Source: Polynucleobacter sp. UB-Tiil-W10 (GTDB lineage Bacteria > Pseudomonadota > Gammaproteobacteria > Burkholderiales > Burkholderiaceae). From it: DNA of 64,000 nucleotides. Where the stretch lies: the NCBI RefSeq assembly GCF_018881605.1, contig NZ_JACVPZ010000001.1, positions 930,001 to 994,000 of the forward strand, read 5' to 3'. Shown here one piece after another: positions 54,573-63,862 of this stretch. The position numbers and the translations under genes were made by a program. The number at the start of each line of letters is the position of its first letter. The first letter of the stretch is position 1. The notes under the pieces were generated by a model, which was not told the origin of the DNA, searched no databases, and worked only from the letters and a program-made list of their open reading frames with translations.

Positions 54573-55415
54573 CTATTTTCTGCCTGAGGCGACACGGTAA
54601 TGGCCGCCCAAATCTAAATGCGTTTGAATGTCGTAAAGGCCTGCTATCTTCATGAGGGCTACTACCGCATCTGATTGGTCAAACCCATGCTCAACGGCTA
54701 ACAAGCCATTTGGATTCAGGTGATGTTTGGCACCGAAAATAATGTTTTCTAAGCAAGTGAGGCCACTAGAATGGTCGGTGAGTGCTGAAATTGGTTCAAA
54801 GCGCAGGTCACCCTGACTTAAATGCGAATCTTGGGCCGCTATATAGGGCGGGTTACTAAGAATGATGTCAAAAGAAGCTCTGTCATCGATCGCCTCATAC
54901 CAGTTCCCCTGTAAAAACTGGACTTGAGAGGCAACATTTAATAGCTTGGCATTTGTACTGGCAATTTCTAAGGCTTCAGTCGATTGATCGGTGGCGGTAA
55001 TTTGTGCGCTTGGCACTGCATGTGCAATCGCCAAGGCAATCGCACCCGAACCGGTACCCAGGTCCAGAATTCTTGCTGGATTATTTAAGTGTTGAATTTC
55101 GCGCAAACCAATCTCAACCAAGAGCTCAGTTTCCGGGCGCGGTATGAGAACGCCAGGGGCTACGTAAAGTTCAACGTTATGAAAGCCTCTTTTACCCACT
55201 AGGTAGGCAATCGGCTCCCCTTGAAGTCTTCTGGCTTCAAGATCTTTCCAGAATGCCATTGCTTCTGCGTGAAGTGACATGTCATCTCGAGAAAGTAGGG
55301 CGGAACGTGGAAGTTGGTAATGCTTTTCCAGAACATGGGCCATGAGAATTTTTGCCTCACTGGGGGTAAGGGCTGTATCTCTCAATAGAGAGCGTAGACT
55401 TAAATCTTCACTCAC
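54573..55415 (-). CDS. prmC: Release factor glutamine methyltransferase
   Basis: 280 aa. PrmC methylates the GGQ glutamine of RF1 and RF2. It has the N-terminal helical domain, the SAM motif DLGTGSGAIALAI (118-130) and the substrate motif NPPY (188-191). A GTG start at 55415 is used. It lies 26 bp downstream of prfA, whose product is its substrate, so hemA-prfA-prmC form one operon as in E. coli. Confidence 0.95.
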   Translation of the reverse strand: MSEDLSLRSLLRDTALTPSEAKILMAHVLEKHYQLPRSALLSRDDMSLHAEAMAFWKDLEARRLQGEPIAYLVGKRGFHNVELYVAPGVLIPRPETELLVEIGLREIQHLNNPARILDLGTGSGAIALAIAHAVPSAQITATDQSTEALEIASTNAKLLNVASQVQFLQGNWYEAIDDRASFDIILSNPPYIAAQDSHLSQGDLRFEPISALTDHSSGLTCLENIIFGAKHHLNPNGLLAVEHGFDQSDAVVALMKIAGLYDIQTHLDLGGHYRVASGRK

Positions 55416-55441
55416 AGTTTCAGGTATCGCTTAGTTATGAC

Positions 55442-56521
55442 TTAGTTATCACCAAGAGCCGCAAGGAGCTCTGCCTGATGCTCGGATGCAAGAGCGTTGC
55501 ATAGATCATCAATATCGCCATCCATCATGGCATCAATTTTATAAAGCGTTAGGTTGATGCGGTGGTCGGTAATGCGACCTTGAGGGAAGTTATAGGTACG
55601 AATACGATCACTGCGATCGCCAGAACCAACCAGGGACTTTCTGGTTTGGGCTTCGAGCTGATGCTTCTCGCGTTCGCGGGCATCCATAATGCGAGAAACC
55701 AAAACCTTCATGGCTTGTTCTCGGTTGCGGTGCTGGCTGCGATCATCTTGGCATTCAACAACAGTACCGGTGGGTAAGTGGGTGATACGCACCGCAGAAT
55801 CTGTTTTATTAATATGCTGACCTCCAGCACCAGAAGCGCGGAAGGTGTCGATGCGTAATTCTGCGGGATTAATTTTGACTGCTTCAAGCTCATCTGCTTC
55901 TGGCATTACAGCTACAGTGCAAGCAGATGTATGGATGCGACCTTGAGTCTCTGTTTGCGGAACGCGTTGGACGCGATGACCGCCAGATTCAAACTTCAGT
56001 CGGGAGTAAACAGACTGGCCTACAAGACGCAAGACTACTTCCTTGTATCCGCCTAAATCCGATTCAGCCGCATTCACCATTTCCACTCTCCAACCTTGGC
56101 GTTCGGCAAACCGTGTGTACATGCGCAGGAGATCACTAGCAAAAAGGGCGCTCTCATCGCCACCAGTACCTGCACGAATTTCTAAGAAGACATTACGCTC
56201 ATCATTCTCATCCTTGGGGAGAAGGAGTTTTTGCAGCACCCCTTCTAGCTCTTCCATCGTAGCTAAAGCCTGCTTTTGCTCATCATCAGCAAAGTCTTTC
56301 ATTTCAGGATCTTTGCGCATCTCTTCTGCTGCTTGAGCATCTGCCTCTGCTTGCTTGTATAAGCCAAACTGCTCAACCACCTTAGCAATATCGGAATGTT
56401 CACGCGTGAGCTTCCGATAGGCATCCATATTTTTGGTTGCTTCTTCAGAGGTTAATAAGGAATTAAGTTCGGCTAAGCGCGTGTCTAGGTGGTCTAGCTT
56501 AGCCCGCATGCTGGGCTTCAT
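55442..56521 (-). CDS. prfA: Peptide chain release factor 1
   Basis: 359 aa. RF1 recognises UAA and UAG. The catalytic GGQ is at 233-235 ([16 protein letters not shown]). The stop-codon tripeptide, usually PxT with Ala or Val, reads PQT at 188-190. The ATG at 56519-56521 is immediately followed upstream by the hemA stop with no gap. Otherwise a normal-length RF1. Confidence 0.96.
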   Translation of the reverse strand: MKPSMRAKLDHLDTRLAELNSLLTSEEATKNMDAYRKLTREHSDIAKVVEQFGLYKQAEADAQAAEEMRKDPEMKDFADDEQKQALATMEELEGVLQKLLLPKDENDERNVFLEIRAGTGGDESALFASDLLRMYTRFAERQGWRVEMVNAAESDLGGYKEVVLRLVGQSVYSRLKFESGGHRVQRVPQTETQGRIHTSACTVAVMPEADELEAVKINPAELRIDTFRASGAGGQHINKTDSAVRITHLPTGTVVECQDDRSQHRNREQAMKVLVSRIMDAREREKHQLEAQTRKSLVGSGDRSDRIRTYNFPQGRITDHRINLTLYKIDAMMDGDIDDLCNALASEHQAELLAALGDN

Positions 56522-57838
56522 CTAATGGTCTTCTGGCTTGGAATGCGAGGCGAATAATTTAGGCAACAACTTAATTAGGGCGTCACGCTCAGCGCCATTA
56601 GAGTGTTGTAATGCATGGAGCGAACCATGTAAAAATTTATTGGTTAGGCCTTGGGCCATTGCATTGAGAACTTCTTGTGGATCCTCACCGCGCATTAAAC
56701 GTTTCATTGCACGTTCAAGCTCGAGTTGACGCAATCGTTCACCTTGTTGCTGAATATCTTGAATGAGTGGAACCGCTTTACGGCCTTGCATCCAATGCAT
56801 AAAGTTACCAACGCGATCTTCAATGATTGCTTCAGCCTGACTAACAGCCGCTTGACGTAAGTTAGTACCAGTCTGAATCATGACTCCTAAGTCATCGACG
56901 GTATAAAGGTAGATGTCATCTAATCTGGAGATCTCTGGCTCAAAATCCCGTGGAACCGCTAAATCAATCATCACCATAGGTTTGTGCCGACGCTGTTTCA
57001 GGGCGCTCTCCACCATACCGAGGCCAATGATGGGTAGGGATGAGGCTGTGCTGGACACAATAATGTCAAACTCGTGTAAACGTCCAGGTAACTCTGAAAG
57101 CTTGAACGATTCGGCTTCTACATCTTGCTCTGATATTGAATCTGCCAGCTCCTGACCACGCTCAATAGTTCGGTTGGCAATGGCTACATTCTTGGGTTTG
57201 CGGGCAACAAAATGAGTGGCGCATAAAGTGATCATTTCACCTGCGCCAATAAATAAGATCTTTTGGTCTGAAATTTTTTCAAAGATCCGCTCTGATAGAC
57301 GAACGGATGCTGCAGCCATTGAAATAGAGTGCGCGCCGATTTCAGTTGAGCCACGAACCTCTTTAGCTACCGCAAATGTTTTCTGAAAAAGTTGGTTGAG
57401 ATAGGTTCCCAAAACGCCAGCATCATTTGCAGTGCGAACTGCATCTTTCATTTGACCTAAGATCTGGGTCTCGCCAATCACCATAGAATCTAGACCGCAC
57501 GCCACTCTGAAGGCATGTCGAACAGCATCCGATTGCGGTAGTGAATAAATGTGGGGCTCAAGACTGCTTGGAGCAAGTTGTTGGGTTTTGGCTAGCCAAT
57601 CAAAAGTAGCCTCATGCAAAAGTCCTGCAGCGCTGGCATCATTGGCAGCGCAGTACACCTCGGTGCGGTTGCAAGTAGACAAAATCGTAGCTTCGGGCAG
57701 CCCAGCCTGATTCGCGCCAACTAAATGTTGGCGAAGATCGTGTAACGCTTCTTGAAGAAATTCAGGGTCAAAGGCGACTTTTTCCCGAACGGCTAGCGGC
57801 GCTGTGTGATGATTGATGCCGAGTGTCAACAACTTCAT
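56522..57838 (-). CDS. hemA: Glutamyl-tRNA reductase
   Basis: The first step of C5 tetrapyrrole synthesis, reducing Glu-tRNA to glutamate-1-semialdehyde. From ATG 57838 the protein is 438 aa, starting [20 protein letters not shown]. Catalytic Cys56 is in [10 protein letters not shown], followed by [15 protein letters not shown] and the NADPH fold [14 protein letters not shown]. The frame opens 31 codons earlier (57931), but those residues are atypical. A TATAAT lies 7 nt before this ATG on the minus strand. Divergent gene starts 1 bp away. Confidence 0.95.
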   Translation of the reverse strand: MKLLTLGINHHTAPLAVREKVAFDPEFLQEALHDLRQHLVGANQAGLPEATILSTCNRTEVYCAANDASAAGLLHEATFDWLAKTQQLAPSSLEPHIYSLPQSDAVRHAFRVACGLDSMVIGETQILGQMKDAVRTANDAGVLGTYLNQLFQKTFAVAKEVRGSTEIGAHSISMAAASVRLSERIFEKISDQKILFIGAGEMITLCATHFVARKPKNVAIANRTIERGQELADSISEQDVEAESFKLSELPGRLHEFDIIVSSTASSLPIIGLGMVESALKQRRHKPMVMIDLAVPRDFEPEISRLDDIYLYTVDDLGVMIQTGTNLRQAAVSQAEAIIEDRVGNFMHWMQGRKAVPLIQDIQQQGERLRQLELERAMKRLMRGEDPQEVLNAMAQGLTNKFLHGSLHALQHSNGAERDALIKLLPKLFASHSKPEDH

Positions 57839-57839
57839 A

Positions 57840-58136
57840 ATGGCGATTATAGATTTGATGGCAGCATTAATGGGGGTATCAATGGGGTTTTTGGCTTTTC
57901 TGGTGATTGGGGGTATTTCTGGGGCATCCACATGGATTTTTTATCCCGGCACTTCAGCTGGGCTTAGGCCTGGAAAAATCCTCTTCGCCTCCTTGCTTGG
58001 GTTTGTTGCAGCGGCTACCAGCTCGTATTTAGGGCAATACTGGGGTCTTTTCCAGTCTGGCCAAATCCTGGAATGGGCAAGTGCTATTTTTGTTTCTTGT
58101 GCTTTAGGCTGTGTCTTTACCGCTTTAGCTAAATAG
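57840..58136 (+). CDS. Small membrane protein (GlsB/YeaQ/YmgE-like)
   Basis: About 98 aa from ATG 57840, with three or four predicted transmembrane helices rich in Gly/Ala ([23 protein letters not shown], then [19 protein letters not shown], then [19 protein letters not shown]). The glycine-patterned helices suggest a transglycosylase-associated (GlsB/YeaQ) type of protein; function unknown. Its start is 1 bp from the divergent hemA start and its 3' end overlaps ung by 12 bp. Confidence 0.6.
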   Translation: MAIIDLMAALMGVSMGFLAFLVIGGISGASTWIFYPGTSAGLRPGKILFASLLGFVAAATSSYLGQYWGLFQSGQILEWASAIFVSCALGCVFTALAK

Positions 58137-58880
58137 GTCGGTCTGGGGGCTTTCAACCCACTGAATAGGTGAAGCCTTGTGTTCAATTAGCCATTGATTC
58201 GCTTGGGTGAAGTGACCACAACTTGCTTTACCTCCAGGCTCCAAAAAAGGCCTATTTGTCTTGTAAACCCCCAAGCCGGATGGATGAGAAGACTGCAAAA
58301 TATGTTGTGTTCTGCCGCTCTCAATCAGCGGCAATTTAGATTGGGCGTGCCCTCCCCATAACATCCAGACAATATTGGACTTTTGTTTTGCTAATGCGCT
58401 AATAAGAAGGTCAATCAAACTCTTCCACCCCAGATTGGTATGGCTACCTGCTTCACCCAATTTGACACTTAAGGCTGTGTTGAGCAGAAGCACCCCTTGT
58501 TGAGCCCAGTGATGAAGGTCTCCATTTGACAAGGATCCAAAACCCTCTAGTGCCAGTGCTTTTCTGATATTGCGCAGTGAGCTGGGAAATTCTCGTGAGT
58601 TCACTGCAATCTGCGCTGGAATGGAGAAGGCTAATCCTTGCGCCAATCCAGGTGAGTGATAAGGGTCTTGACCAAGGATAACGACTTTTACTGAATCTAC
58701 AGGACAGAGTTTGAGAGCTTTAAAAAAGTTTTGAGGCTCAGGCCTAATAGAGACAGCATCTAGTGCGAGAGCAGACTGCAAATTTTTTTCTAGAAAATGC
58801 CATTCTGTAGACTCGAAATAATCTCCCAGTAATTCACGCCAATCATTTGGAATATCGTCTTTGGAAAATAGCGCTTTCAA
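58125..58880 (-). CDS. ung: Uracil-DNA glycosylase
   Basis: A 251-aa family-1 UDG. Motifs are VVILGQDPYHSPGLAQGLAFS with catalytic D72, LLLNTALSVKLGEAGSH, WMLWGGHAQSKL and the SSHPSGLG leucine loop region. It removes uracil from DNA. Start is TTG at 58880, 6 bp after the M61 peptidase stop. The 3' end overlaps the small membrane-protein gene by 12 bp (convergent). Confidence 0.95.
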   Translation of the reverse strand: MKALFSKDDIPNDWRELLGDYFESTEWHFLEKNLQSALALDAVSIRPEPQNFFKALKLCPVDSVKVVILGQDPYHSPGLAQGLAFSIPAQIAVNSREFPSSLRNIRKALALEGFGSLSNGDLHHWAQQGVLLLNTALSVKLGEAGSHTNLGWKSLIDLLISALAKQKSNIVWMLWGGHAQSKLPLIESGRTQHILQSSHPSGLGVYKTNRPFLEPGGKASCGHFTQANQWLIEHKASPIQWVESPQTDLFS

Positions 58881-58886
58881 TTTCGG

Positions 58887-60662
58887 TCAAGCATCTTTCT
58901 TGGGTGTCAGTTCATATTGTTCTGGTATTTGAGCGGACTGTAGCGAGACCATGCGCTCATGCTCAAGATCATCTCGATAAAAAGTGATGCGGGTATAAGA
59001 ATTTTCGGACAGGCTGGCCAAAACCTTATCCCAGCGTGTGCTGGTTATACGTTGCCCATCAATACTGGCTAGTAAGTCACCAGCTGCTAGACCGGCCGTT
59101 TGGGCAATGCCGCCATCAAGAACGTGGGTAACCCTAAGCCAGCCATTGGTATCAGAATGACGCATACCAAATTGAAGTTTAATTTTTTCCAAAGTGGACT
59201 GAGATTTTGGTTTTACAGAAATCAGATTTGAGTTAATCCATTTCTGCAGGGGAATATCTTCAACACCAAAAATATAGCGTGCCTTCATATCATTCCAGAT
59301 TTTGCTAAAGCCATTTCCTAGTAATTCAACAATCAACTCGTCTAGCCCATCTTCTGCAATACCATGGACGCCATGCTTGCGCCAAAGTAAGCGCACAAGA
59401 TCATCAAGGGATTGTTTATTTTTTGAGAAGGCGCGAATTTGTAAATCGAGACCAAGCGCTATCAAAGCACCTTTACCGTAATAGCTTACGACTGCATTCG
59501 GAGTATTTTCGTCTACTTGGTAATACTTAGTCCAAGCATCGAAAGAACTGTCAGCCAAGCTTTGCTTATGGCGTCCAGGGCCGCGCAAGATCCCATTCCA
59601 ATTATCGGAAACTAGTTTTAAATAAGTTTTGAGATCAATCCGCTTGCTACGCAATAGTTGGAGGTCATCGTAATAACTGGTGAAGCCTTCAAATATCCAG
59701 AGCAAGCGAGTGTGATTACGTTTGGATAGATCATAAGGCTGAAAGGCTTTGGGTTGAATACGCTTAACCAGCCATGCATGAAAATATTCGTGACTACATA
59801 AACCTAAGAATTCTCTATAAGCAGATTCTTCAAAGAGAATATTGTCTTGAGGAATTTGATCGCGACGACAAAGTAATGCAGTGCTATTGCGATGCTCAAG
59901 ACCACCATAGCCATTCAAAACTGCGTTTACCAAGAAAAGATATTCTCCGAATGGAGCATGCTTGGTCTCAGGCTCAAACAGATCAATAGTGCTAGTGCAG
60001 ATTGCCTGTAAATCTTGCGCAAGACGTTTGGTGTCAACAATGTGATTGCATCCCTGTATTGCCATGCGATGAGCAACACCATTCGATTTCCAGTGCACGA
60101 GTTGGAACTCACCCATCGCTACTGGGTGATCTAGTAAGTCGTCATAATTTTTTGCCAGGTAATATCCAAATCCAAGATTATCAGTTTTAACTGCCCTTAA
60201 AGTGGTTTGTACCGTCCAATGATCTGCAAATGCAAGCTCTGGCGCAGTAATGGCGAGGGAGCATGGCAAGTGCTCTTGCCCCTTTACTGCTATACATAAG
60301 CTGGAGGCATTAAAGAATGCCCGTTCGGTATCTAAATATGCTGCGCGTACCGAAGAGTCAAAAGCGTAAACAGTAGTGAGGATTTCTACAGGGCCTTCAA
60401 CGGGCGACAAATGCCAATGGTCATTATCGATACGCTCGAGAGCAATTTTTTTTCTAGTGCTAGCAATTGAGTAGGCCTCAATCGATTCAATTTGCTTGCT
60501 GAAATCCCGAATTAAATAGCTGCCCGGAATCCAGGCTGGCATTTGGAGTACTTGACCATCGGGGGCAGGGTTTGCAATATGAAGCTTGATCCGAAAGCGA
60601 TGACCATGCAGATCTTCTGGCCAGACCGTATATTGGATTGCAGGTAAGTCGGCAGGATTCAT
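58887..60662 (-). CDS. M61-family metallopeptidase with PDZ domain
   Basis: 591 aa. The N-terminal part matches M61 (glycyl aminopeptidase-like) proteins, VWPEDLHGHRFRIKLHIANPA and MPAWIPGSYLIRDFSKQIE. The zinc motif HEYFHAW lies around residue 290 with a downstream Glu in LWIFEGFTSYYDDL. A PDZ domain follows (about 490-560, VLDGGIAQTAGLAAGDLLASIDGQ). No signal peptide is visible. It sits between dsbC and ung. Confidence 0.9.
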   Translation of the reverse strand: MNPADLPAIQYTVWPEDLHGHRFRIKLHIANPAPDGQVLQMPAWIPGSYLIRDFSKQIESIEAYSIASTRKKIALERIDNDHWHLSPVEGPVEILTTVYAFDSSVRAAYLDTERAFFNASSLCIAVKGQEHLPCSLAITAPELAFADHWTVQTTLRAVKTDNLGFGYYLAKNYDDLLDHPVAMGEFQLVHWKSNGVAHRMAIQGCNHIVDTKRLAQDLQAICTSTIDLFEPETKHAPFGEYLFLVNAVLNGYGGLEHRNSTALLCRRDQIPQDNILFEESAYREFLGLCSHEYFHAWLVKRIQPKAFQPYDLSKRNHTRLLWIFEGFTSYYDDLQLLRSKRIDLKTYLKLVSDNWNGILRGPGRHKQSLADSSFDAWTKYYQVDENTPNAVVSYYGKGALIALGLDLQIRAFSKNKQSLDDLVRLLWRKHGVHGIAEDGLDELIVELLGNGFSKIWNDMKARYIFGVEDIPLQKWINSNLISVKPKSQSTLEKIKLQFGMRHSDTNGWLRVTHVLDGGIAQTAGLAAGDLLASIDGQRITSTRWDKVLASLSENSYTRITFYRDDLEHERMVSLQSAQIPEQYELTPKKDA

Positions 60663-60667
60663 GGTCT

Positions 60668-61384
60668 TTATTTCAGCGAGCTAAATTTCTTTTCAATATC
60701 GGCAATCTGTACTGCCCCAGGAAAGCGGCTGCCATCAGTAAAGAAAAGAGTAGGTGTGCCAGTAATGCCATAGGTTTTAGCAAAGGCCATATTCTTATCT
60801 AGCGGTGTGCTGCACTCACCTTTGCCGCTAGGTGCAATACCGTTAATCATCCAGTCTATATATGCCTTGTAGGGATCAGAAGAGCACCAAATTTGTTTTG
60901 ATTTCTGCGCTGAGTCAGACGATAGGATCGGAATCAAATAAGTGTAGATTGTGACGTTATCGAGCTGCTGAAGAGATTTTTCTAGACGCTTGCAGTAACC
61001 GCAGTTGGGGTCAGAGAAGACGGCGAATTGACGACTACCATTACCGCGTACATTTTTGATGGCATTTGCAGGGTTTAAGTCGCTCCATTTAATGCGATTT
61101 AAGTCTGCCTGTCTTTGCTCGGTCATATTTTTACCTGACGCAAGCTCAATGATTTCGCCTTGTATGAGATATTTTGCAGAGGCGTCAGTATAAAAAATAT
61201 CGTTGCCAACCAATACTTCATATAAACCAGAAATGGGTGCTGGAGAAACACTTTTTACCTTTGCATTAGTACCCAACTTCTTTTGAACTTCAGTTTTTAT
61301 TTGTTGCTCTGGTTGCGCATGAGCTGAGCCAATATAAAGTAGTGTTGCCCCAATAAAAGCAATCGCAGATAAGAATTTATTCAA
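60668..61384 (-). CDS. dsbC: Periplasmic disulfide isomerase DsbC
   Basis: About 238 aa. It has a signal peptide (LSAIAFIGATLLYIGSAHA), an N-terminal dimerisation domain and a thioredoxin fold with CGYC (130-133 from the longer start) and the TGTPTLFFTDG cis-Pro motif. It rearranges wrong disulfides. Two in-frame TTG starts exist, at 61390 and 61384; GGAG at 61394-61397 (minus strand) lies 9 nt from 61384, which I prefer. The gene overlaps the upstream Ubi hydroxylase end by a few bases. Confidence 0.93.
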   Translation of the reverse strand: MNKFLSAIAFIGATLLYIGSAHAQPEQQIKTEVQKKLGTNAKVKSVSPAPISGLYEVLVGNDIFYTDASAKYLIQGEIIELASGKNMTEQRQADLNRIKWSDLNPANAIKNVRGNGSRQFAVFSDPNCGYCKRLEKSLQQLDNVTIYTYLIPILSSDSAQKSKQIWCSSDPYKAYIDWMINGIAPSGKGECSTPLDKNMAFAKTYGITGTPTLFFTDGSRFPGAVQIADIEKKFSSLK

Positions 61385-62651
61385 AATCAATTTCTCCTAA
61401 AGCGCGTTCGATTAAGCGCTGTTTAATAAAGTGGCTTTTATTCACTAGACCCAGACCCCAATTACGGAGTTGTCGTTCCGTGCTGCTGCTTGCAGAAAAT
61501 AATTTCTTGAGTTTATCGGTAACCCACAAGAGAGCGCTGGTATCACCCTGACGCTGTCGTTCATAACGACGAAGTAGTACTAAGTCGCTTGGTGAGCGGA
61601 AAGATTCTTTCTTGCCCAAAATATTCAGTAGCACCGCTACATCTCTTAGTCCTAGATTTAGACCTTGCCCAGCTAGAGGGTGCATAACGTGAGCTGCATC
61701 CCCAATCAGTACAACCTTTGGAAAGGCATCGGGTCCAATAAATCGCTTGGCTCGAATTTTTCTTAATGGGAATGCGGCTGGCGTAGAGTTAAGAGTGAGA
61801 TCACCTAACTGTTTAACAATTGCACCATTAGCTATAGAAGCAAATTGACCTAGCCACTGCGCTTGATCGAGCTTTAATAATTCTGCAGCCTGCTCCGGTG
61901 AGGTAGACCAAACCATGGAGACTTGTTTGCCGGGCAAGGGAAGCATGGCAATAATATCGCCACCACGTAAGAACCACTGATAAGCAGTTTCTAGGTGTGG
62001 GTAGGCGCAAAGCCAATTGGCAACAACTGCACTTTGGGAATAACTTTCTTCACTTGCACTAATGCCAAGTTCGTTTCGAATTGGAGAATTAGCACCGTCG
62101 GCTGCAATCACAAGTTGCGCACGAATAGTTCCACCATTTTTTAAATATAGAGTGCTGCCATCGGTATCTACATTGATCTTTTCAACAGCATCACTAATCC
62201 GTTCTAATTTATTTTGAAAGCGCGAAGCCTGATCAATGGTGTGTTCGATTAAATTGGATTCTCCAATCCAGGCGAGTTGCGGAGTGCCTGCTTCAAATGC
62301 AGAAAGATGGAGTTGATCATCTTTTTCGCCGCGATCACCATAAATGCGCATATCCCGAACGGGTTGCAGACGACTGTGATCGATCGCATCCCAAATATGC
62401 AAATGGGCTAATAATTTTTGGGTGCTTGGTGAAAAAGCATAGATTCTTTGACCCCATTGAGTGCCTTGCGGGCTTGGGACGCTTTGCCCTAAATCGGGGG
62501 CAATTTCGATAGTATGAAGACCAAGCTGGGCTAGACCTAGGGCGCAAGCCTTACCTGCAATGCCTCCACCAACCACCGCAACATCAACAGTGCGGTTTTG
62601 GGGGCTCGGAGGAGAGGGCTTTAAGAGGTAATTTTGGTGAACTTCTGACAT
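61377..62651 (-). CDS. FAD-dependent ubiquinone-biosynthesis hydroxylase (UbiH/VisC family)
   Basis: 424 aa. FAD motifs are VVGGGIAGKACALGLAQLGL (about 26-45), VIAADGANSPIRNELGI and GDAAHVMHPLAGQGLNLGLRDV. The family hydroxylates the quinone ring in ubiquinone synthesis; the exact position (UbiH, UbiF or UbiI) is not assigned. TATCAT lies 6 nt before the ATG on the minus strand. It is divergent from ychF across 40 bp. Confidence 0.88.
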   Translation of the reverse strand: MSEVHQNYLLKPSPPSPQNRTVDVAVVGGGIAGKACALGLAQLGLHTIEIAPDLGQSVPSPQGTQWGQRIYAFSPSTQKLLAHLHIWDAIDHSRLQPVRDMRIYGDRGEKDDQLHLSAFEAGTPQLAWIGESNLIEHTIDQASRFQNKLERISDAVEKINVDTDGSTLYLKNGGTIRAQLVIAADGANSPIRNELGISASEESYSQSAVVANWLCAYPHLETAYQWFLRGGDIIAMLPLPGKQVSMVWSTSPEQAAELLKLDQAQWLGQFASIANGAIVKQLGDLTLNSTPAAFPLRKIRAKRFIGPDAFPKVVLIGDAAHVMHPLAGQGLNLGLRDVAVLLNILGKKESFRSPSDLVLLRRYERQRQGDTSALLWVTDKLKKLFSASSSTERQLRNWGLGLVNKSHFIKQRLIERALGEIDFE

Positions 62652-62657
62652 AACTCG

Positions 62658-62691
62658 ATGATATCGAAACCAGCCCCTTTACAATACGGAT
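62658..62691. promoter_or_regulatory. Divergent promoter region of ychF and the Ubi hydroxylase
   Basis: The entire 40-bp gap holds both starts. TACAAT (62680-62685) is 6 nt before the ychF ATG at 62692. The complementary TATCAT (62658-62663) is 6 nt before the hydroxylase ATG. No room exists for 5' leaders or Shine-Dalgarno sequences, and the -35 regions would overlap. Neither -35 is good. Confidence 0.45.
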
Positions 62692-63786
62692 ATGTCTTTG
62701 AAATGTGGCATCGTCGGCCTGCCTAACGTCGGCAAATCTACCCTCTTTAATGCGCTTACCAAGGCTGGAATCGCAGCGGAAAACTATCCTTTCTGCACGA
62801 TTGAGCCCAATGTGGGCGTGGTTGAGGTTCCTGACCCCCGTTTAGCTTCCTTGGCTGAGATAGTCAAGCCCGAGCGCATTCTGCCGGCAGCTGTCGAATT
62901 TGTCGATATTGCTGGTTTGGTAGCTGGCGCCTCAAAAGGCGAAGGCCTTGGCAATCAGTTTTTAGCTAATATTCGCGAAACGGATGCCATTACCCATGTG
63001 GTGCGGTGTTTTGAGGACCCTAACGTCATTCACGTTGCTGGAAAAATTGATCCTATTGCCGACATTGGTGTTATCGACACCGAATTGGCTTTATCGGACC
63101 TGGCAACGGTTGAGAAGACTCTAAATCGCTCAAGCAAGGCTGCTAAGTCTGGGAATGATAAAGAGGCTGCCGCCTTGGTTGCTGTTCTCACTAAAGTCCA
63201 AGCCCATCTCGATTCTGCTTTGCCAGTACGCAGTTTGAACTTAAATGATGACGAAAAATTACTAATTAAACCTCTGTGTTTGATTACAGCAAAGCCTGCA
63301 ATGTATGTTGCAAACGTAAAAGAGGATGGCTTTTCAAATAATCCCCATCTCGAAGCTGTTAAGCAGCACGCTGCTAAAGAGAATGCCCCGGTCGTAGCTG
63401 TATGCGCTGCAATCGAGGCAGAAATAGCGGACCTAGAGGAAGCTGACAAGATTGAGTTCTTGGCAGACCTAGGCATGGAAGAGCCTGGGTTGGATCGTGT
63501 GATTCGCGCTGGTTATACATTGCTGGGTTTGCAAACATATTTCACGGCTGGTGTTAAAGAGGTTCGTGCTTGGACTATTCACTTAGGCGATACGGCACCT
63601 CAAGCTGCTGGCGTCATTCATACTGACTTTGAGCGTGGCTTTATTCGTGCCCAGACAATTTCTTACGATGATTTTGTTCAGTTCAAAGGCGAGGCCGGCG
63701 CCAAGGAAGCTGGCAAGATGCGTGCTGAAGGCAAAGAGTATGTTGTTAAAGACGGTGATGTATTGAACTTCTTGTTTAACGTCTAA
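62692..63786 (+). CDS. ychF: Redox-regulated ATPase YchF
   Basis: A 364-aa Obg-like ATPase with a G1 P-loop [12 protein letters not shown], then [20 protein letters not shown] (G3), the altered NVKED nucleotide-specificity region and a C-terminal TGS-like domain beginning [17 protein letters not shown]. YchF proteins associate with ribosomes or the proteasome-like machinery and prefer ATP. It is monocistronic with a strong terminator. Confidence 0.96.
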   Translation: MSLKCGIVGLPNVGKSTLFNALTKAGIAAENYPFCTIEPNVGVVEVPDPRLASLAEIVKPERILPAAVEFVDIAGLVAGASKGEGLGNQFLANIRETDAITHVVRCFEDPNVIHVAGKIDPIADIGVIDTELALSDLATVEKTLNRSSKAAKSGNDKEAAALVAVLTKVQAHLDSALPVRSLNLNDDEKLLIKPLCLITAKPAMYVANVKEDGFSNNPHLEAVKQHAAKENAPVVAVCAAIEAEIADLEEADKIEFLADLGMEEPGLDRVIRAGYTLLGLQTYFTAGVKEVRAWTIHLGDTAPQAAGVIHTDFERGFIRAQTISYDDFVQFKGEAGAKEAGKMRAEGKEYVVKDGDVLNFLFNV

Positions 63787-63808
63787 AGCAATCTTATTTT
63801 TGCCCAAT

Positions 63809-63833
63809 AAAAAAGCCCTGAAAAGGGCTTTTT
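63809..63833. terminator. Bidirectional intrinsic terminator after ychF
   Basis: AAGCCC and GGGCTT pair around TGAAAA, with A-run on the left and T-run on the right (to 63833). It also lies 30 bp after the stop of the convergent partial gene at the window edge. Confidence 0.95.
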
Positions 63834-63862
63834 GCTTATGTGGCGAGAGAAATTGAGAATTA

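Noticed and set aside
57839..57931. 31-codon extension of hemA
   Set aside because: HemA family proteins start at the [18 protein letters not shown] segment; the extension lacks family character.
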